Shown here in pieces: positions 63,805 to 64,000 of a stretch of DNA of 64,000 bases; the first letter of the stretch is position 1, and each line of letters opens with the position of its first letter. The notes under the pieces are model-generated. The model saw only the letters and a list, made by a program, of their open reading frames with translations. It was not told the origin of the DNA and ran no database searches. The position numbers and the translations under genes are program-made. Source of the stretch: Nereocystis luetkeana (Eukaryota; Sar; Phaeophyceae; Laminariales; Laminariaceae); assembly GCA_031213475.1 (NCBI GenBank), contig JARUPZ010000034.1:4466940-4530939 (forward strand), read 5' to 3'.

Positions 63805-63934
63805 TTTTTTATATTTTATGTTTTTTATCCTTTTTATTTTTCCTTCACCCCCTTTACTATCTTCTCACTCTTGCTTGCTCATTCTCCCTTCATACGGTCG
63901 TCGTAAGTAACTCAGACACGGGGGTCCACATAGT
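63805..63934 (-). mobile_element. Diverged tSINE fragment (copy 6)
   Basis: T-rich start, ACTATCTTCTCACTCTT, GTAACTCAGACACGGGGGTC and CACATAGTA match the tSINE tail and body with substitutions. Confidence 0.6.
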
Positions 63935-63937
63935 AAG

Positions 63938-64000
63938 AATTACGGGGAACCATCGTACGTAGGACCTACAGTAAACACCAAAACATACATATTTCTCTAT
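63938..64000. repeat. TA-MITE, partial at window end (copy 13)
   Basis: Left half beginning ATTACGGGGAACCATCG; continues past the window. Confidence 0.65.

Overview
The window reads as nuclear DNA of a photosynthetic eukaryote, most likely a stramenopile with a secondary plastid and probably a brown alga. The organism call is an inference. It rests on a signal-peptide-plus-transit-peptide presequence at 3482, multi-exon genes with kilobase introns, GC-rich third codon positions in exons (about 65-80% where counted by hand) and very dense small repeats. There are no operons, rRNA genes, convincing tRNA genes or CRISPR arrays. Most long open frames lie in simple repeats and were not called.

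Genes. (1) 207-395 (-): one probable exon with a membrane segment. (2) 3482-5259 (+), perhaps to 5991: a plastid-targeted protein with a PDZ domain and a 2Fe-2S ferredoxin-like domain. (3) 16104-24374 (-): an unrecognised gene whose four proposed exons join in phase. (4) 27925-28419 (+): two phase-matched exons of unknown function. (5) 32118-32466 (+): a probable hAT-type transposase remnant. (6) 35354-35629, about 39531-39850 and about 40217-40992 (+): exons of one or more unrecognised genes, the last with long Ala and Gln runs. (7) 54735-63189 (-): a clear TXNDC9 (phosducin-like thioredoxin) gene. Five exons can be joined exactly. Its N-terminus lies beyond the right edge. One intron appears to use a GC donor.

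Repeats dominate. There is a LINE (reverse transcriptase plus C-terminal zinc-binding region, 52.08-53.84 kb; truncated copies at 22.5, 58.6, 60.0 and 61.06 kb) and a family of about 200-530 bp non-autonomous elements. Both end in GAGTAC followed by a run of C. Copies sit head-to-tail in each other's C tails, and one has a visible target-site duplication. Further families are a tRNA-derived A-tailed SINE (six copies), a TA-flanked MITE with GGGGGACCATAG ends (13 copies or pieces), a near-perfect foldback element of about 90 bp (13 copies) and several GATC-rich or palindromic families. Many minisatellites are also present. Two short palindromes, TACCWGGTA (about 40 exact sites) and TATTAATA (17), are strongly over-represented.

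How the parts interact: retroelement C tails lie just upstream of several 3' splice sites (4393, 63189, 56973), where they may act as polypyrimidine tracts. The TXNDC9 introns are built largely from these elements and tandem arrays. Exon calls come from splice consensus, phase continuity, codon third-position bias and remembered family resemblance only; no search or transcript evidence was available.
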